A stretch of 64,000 nt of DNA, from contig JAHCJR010000001.1 of NCBI GenBank assembly GCA_026126165.1, forward strand, positions 57,736 through 121,735, in the 5' to 3' direction. Positions 61,646-64,000 of this stretch are shown here, piece after piece (the first letter of the stretch is position 1; the number at the start of each line of letters is the position of its first letter). The notes under the pieces were generated by a model. It saw nothing but the letters and a program-made list of their open reading frames with translations. It ran no database searches and had not been told where the DNA came from. Origin of the DNA: Alphaproteobacteria bacterium (GTDB lineage Bacteria > Pseudomonadota > Alphaproteobacteria > Ferrovibrionales > Ferrovibrionaceae). The translations under genes and the position numbers were made by a program.

Positions 61646-64000
61646 CTATTCGCCCGCCGCCGGTGCCAGCGCCTGCTGGCGCCGGCGATAGACCTTGAAG
61701 TCGCCGATCGCGTTGACGGAGGCGGTGAAGATCGCCGCCAGGTACGGGAGCGACTGGGCGAGCAGGACGACGACCCAGAGCTTCGCTTCCGGATCGTCAT
61801 AGGAATAGACCCGCCAGACGGAAAACGCCGACAGCCAGAGCAGGATGCCGAGCAGGATCTCCTCCCACGCCATCAGGATCGCCTGCACCGCCGCGGGCTG
61901 GTCCTCGCATTTGGGCGTGCGCATGAAGGGCAGCTTCGAGGTGAAGATGCCGTAGATCATCGCCTTGCCGACCGTATAGGTGAGCGAGAGGCCGGCAATG
62001 CCCGCGCCGAGGCGCTGGCGGAACGTGCAGTCGACCCGCGCCTTGTAGAGCCAGAGGAACTGCAGCACCTTGATGGCAAACACGCCGATGGTCGGCACCA
62101 GGAAGAGCGTCAGCGGAAACTCGAAATACTGCGGCAGCGCCAGCACGCCGATGGTCCAGAAGACTGCTGCCACCGAGAAGGCGACGCCGATCGCGTCGGC
62201 AAACCAGGGCATCCAGCCGGCGACGAAATGGTAGCGCTGCGCCCAGTTTAGACGGCGGCCGGGTCCGGGCAGCATCTCGCGCCAGTGCCGCTTGAGGATC
62301 TGCACCGCGCCATAGGCCCAGCGGAAGCGCTGTTTCTTGTAGCCGAGGAAACTGTCCGGCGTCAGGCCGTGGCCGAAGCGCTTGTTGACATAGACGGACT
62401 GATAGCCTTCCACCAGCAGCCGCAGCCCAAGCTCGGCATCCTCGCAGATGCACCATTCCGCCCAGCCATCGACCTGCGCCAGGGCGGCGCGGCGGATCAG
62501 CGTCATCGTGCCGTGCTGGATGATCGCGTCGCGCTCGTTGCGCTGGACCATGCCGATATTGAAGAAGCCGGCATATTCCCAGTTGATCATCTCCTTGAAG
62601 GCGTTGCCGTGCCAGTCGCGATGATCCTGCGGCGCCTGGACGAAGCCGACCGAGGGATTGTCGAAATAGGGCACGAGCGAGCGCAGCCAGTCGGGGCTCA
62701 CCACATAGTCGCTGTCGATCACCCCGATCACCTCGGCATCCGGCGCGGTGCGCGCCAGCGCGAAGTTGAGGGCCCCTGCCTTGAAGCCCTTCATCACGTC
62801 TTCATGGAAGAAGCGGAAGCGCGGCCCGAGCTGCTCGCAGTAGGCTTCGACCGGGCGCCAGACATTCGGGTCCTTGGTGTTGTTGTCGATGACGATGACC
62901 TCGAAGTCGGGATAGTCGAGCGCGGCCAGCGAATCGAGCGTCTGCATGACCATCTGCGGCGGTTCGTTGCAGATCGGCAGGTGCAGCGAGACCTTGGGCA
63001 GGCGCCCTTCGGGCGCGCCGACGAACGGCAGGAAGCGGCGGCGGAAGCGCCGCGACCAGATCACCTCGGCGACCTCGAGCCCTTCGGCCAGCAGCATGAC
63101 CAGCAGCATGACGAGAAGCGGCACCAGCACGGCCCACATCAGGCCGGTGCCGAAGCTGAAATACTGGCTGGCGCCCACATAGCCGGTCCAGACCAGGACC
63201 GAGGCGCAAATCTGGATCAGGCCGGCGAAGAAGATGCGCCCGGTCGGCTTGAGATCGCTCCAGCGATAAAGAAACCAGACCATCGGCAGGAAGGCGACGG
63301 CCGAGGCGATCAGGGCGAGCAGATGCCAGTGCGGCACGCTCATCACCGGACCCTCGAGCGGGAACTTCGGATTGCGCGCCGCGTCCCATATGCCCCAGTA
63401 GCCGCCGACGCTGCCCTCGATATTGCGCTTCCAGGGCTGGTCGAAGGCTTCCATGACGTAATAGTCGAGGCCGCGGCGGTTGGCCTCGTTCAGGAAGCCG
63501 CGCAGCACCACACCCTGGTTGGCCGTGCTCGGCGCGGCATCGCGCCGCATGCGGCCTTCGGACGGCCAGCCGAATTCGGTGATCACCACCGGCTTGGTCG
63601 GAAACGCGTCCTTGACCTGCTGGTAGCGCTGGAAGGCATATTCCACCGCCTTGTCGGCGGGGATGCCTTCCCAGTAGGGCAGCACGTGGATCGCGATGAA
63701 ATCCACCTCGCGGCCAAGTTCGGGATGGGCGAGCCAGACATGCCAGGGCTCCGCGGTCGAAACCGGCACCCGCACCTGGGTGCGCACCCGGCGGATGTAA
63801 GTGACCAGTTCCTCCACCGTGACATCGGCGCGCAGCACCGCCTCGTTGCCGATCAGGATGCGGCTCACGTTACGGAACTCGCGCGCCTGGGCGATGACGG
63901 CGGCGATCTCCCTTTCGTTGCGTTCCATACGCCCGTCGATCCAGGCGCCGGCGGTCACCCGCAGCCCGTAGCGGCGGGCGAGAAAGGGCACCGAACCGAT
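61646..64000 (-). CDS. GH17-GT2 fused beta-glucan synthase, NdvB-like, N-terminal end beyond window
   Basis: At least 785 codons are visible; the start lies right of the window. The order from the visible N-terminus is a GH17-like domain with LIGNEAVLRAD and ITEFGWPSEG (both catalytic Glu), membrane helices around residues 230-310, then a GT2 glycosyltransferase: LPICNEPPQM, VIDSDYV, APQDHRDW and QRFRWAYG, followed by membrane helices. This is the NdvB layout for (cyclic) beta-1,3/1,6-glucan synthesis from UDP-glucose at the inner membrane. Its NdvC-like partner lies 0.5 kb downstream, beyond the opposite-strand NTF2-like gene. Confidence 0.9.
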   Translation of the reverse strand: MGSVPFLARRYGLRVTAGAWIDGRMERNEREIAAVIAQAREFRNVSRILIGNEAVLRADVTVEELVTYIRRVRTQVRVPVSTAEPWHVWLAHPELGREVDFIAIHVLPYWEGIPADKAVEYAFQRYQQVKDAFPTKPVVITEFGWPSEGRMRRDAAPSTANQGVVLRGFLNEANRRGLDYYVMEAFDQPWKRNIEGSVGGYWGIWDAARNPKFPLEGPVMSVPHWHLLALIASAVAFLPMVWFLYRWSDLKPTGRIFFAGLIQICASVLVWTGYVGASQYFSFGTGLMWAVLVPLLVMLLVMLLAEGLEVAEVIWSRRFRRRFLPFVGAPEGRLPKVSLHLPICNEPPQMVMQTLDSLAALDYPDFEVIVIDNNTKDPNVWRPVEAYCEQLGPRFRFFHEDVMKGFKAGALNFALARTAPDAEVIGVIDSDYVVSPDWLRSLVPYFDNPSVGFVQAPQDHRDWHGNAFKEMINWEYAGFFNIGMVQRNERDAIIQHGTMTLIRRAALAQVDGWAEWCICEDAELGLRLLVEGYQSVYVNKRFGHGLTPDSFLGYKKQRFRWAYGAVQILKRHWREMLPGPGRRLNWAQRYHFVAGWMPWFADAIGVAFSVAAVFWTIGVLALPQYFEFPLTLFLVPTIGVFAIKVLQFLWLYKARVDCTFRQRLGAGIAGLSLTYTVGKAMIYGIFTSKLPFMRTPKCEDQPAAVQAILMAWEEILLGILLWLSAFSVWRVYSYDDPEAKLWVVVLLAQSLPYLAAIFTASVNAIGDFKVYRRRQQALAPAAGE

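Overview
The window is GC-rich chromosomal DNA, roughly mid-60s percent by eye, with tightly packed genes, many 3-13 bp gaps and several stop/start overlaps. It looks alphaproteobacterial, probably Rhodospirillales-like. That inference rests on a DUF2336 gene next to a histidine kinase, a class I lysyl-tRNA synthetase, an S24-type regulator of the alphaproteobacterial kind, TAXI-type TRAP transport and an NdvB/NdvC-like beta-glucan locus. I found no rRNA, tRNA, insertion sequence, phage gene or CRISPR array. The gene order reads as ordinary chromosome rather than a mobile island.

Layout. 1-5.0 kb is the end of an exosortase A (XrtA)-type exopolysaccharide locus, with an asparagine-synthase-like amidotransferase (cut by the left edge), a FemAB-like protein and the TPR protein PrsT. 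5.2-8.0 kb holds a PAS histidine kinase and a DUF2336 protein. 8.5-12.5 kb carries the GDP-mannose genes manC and manB, converging, with rmuC. 12.6-15.6 kb is def-fmt-truA plus a short-chain dehydrogenase. 15.6-20.1 kb contains dapE with a translationally linked membrane protein, a PhyH-type dioxygenase, waaA and a small lipoprotein. 20.1-28.9 kb is catabolism and transport: two reductase/MFS genes, dgt, a DsbA-like isomerase, a lipase-type hydrolase, alanine dehydrogenase, a beta-alanine:pyruvate-type transaminase and an FAH-family hydrolase. 28.9-36.6 kb holds pyrD, DUF952, an S24-like regulator without its catalytic residues, a class IV aminotransferase, class I lysS and a DinG/XPD-like iron-sulfur helicase.

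36.6-41.4 kb contains a TerB-like protein, an LpxH-like phosphoesterase and a divergent CYTH-CHAD / PPK2 pair that suggests polyphosphate metabolism, then a small beta-barrel protein. 41.4-50.8 kb is one long minus-strand run: a 29-residue membrane peptide, an FAD disulfide oxidoreductase, a TVP38 protein, a class III nucleotide cyclase, a CobW GTPase with a histidine-rich loop, DUF1499, a cNMP-binding patatin lipase and DUF4139. It is headed by a divergent LysR gene that appears nearly leaderless and has a palindrome over its -10 box. 51.8-55.8 kb has malate synthase A and a Tat-exported molybdenum hydroxylase large subunit with no small subunit beside it. 55.8-59.3 kb is a TAXI-TRAP importer with DUF1850. 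59.4 kb to the right edge is a GH17 membrane protein and a GH17-GT2 glucan synthase (cut by the right edge), with an NTF2-like gene between them on the other strand.

Together the ends of the window are about the cell surface (EPS at left, beta-glucan at right, GDP-mannose and Kdo in between), and the middle is mostly housekeeping and amino-acid or acyl metabolism. I see no obviously unprecedented multi-gene system. The best leads are the serine/lysine-less S24 regulator, the CYTH-CHAD/PPK2 pair, the cyclase-to-cNMP-lipase cluster, the LysR promoter with its small membrane peptide, the orphan molybdenum hydroxylase, and the inverted repeat before the TRAP operon.
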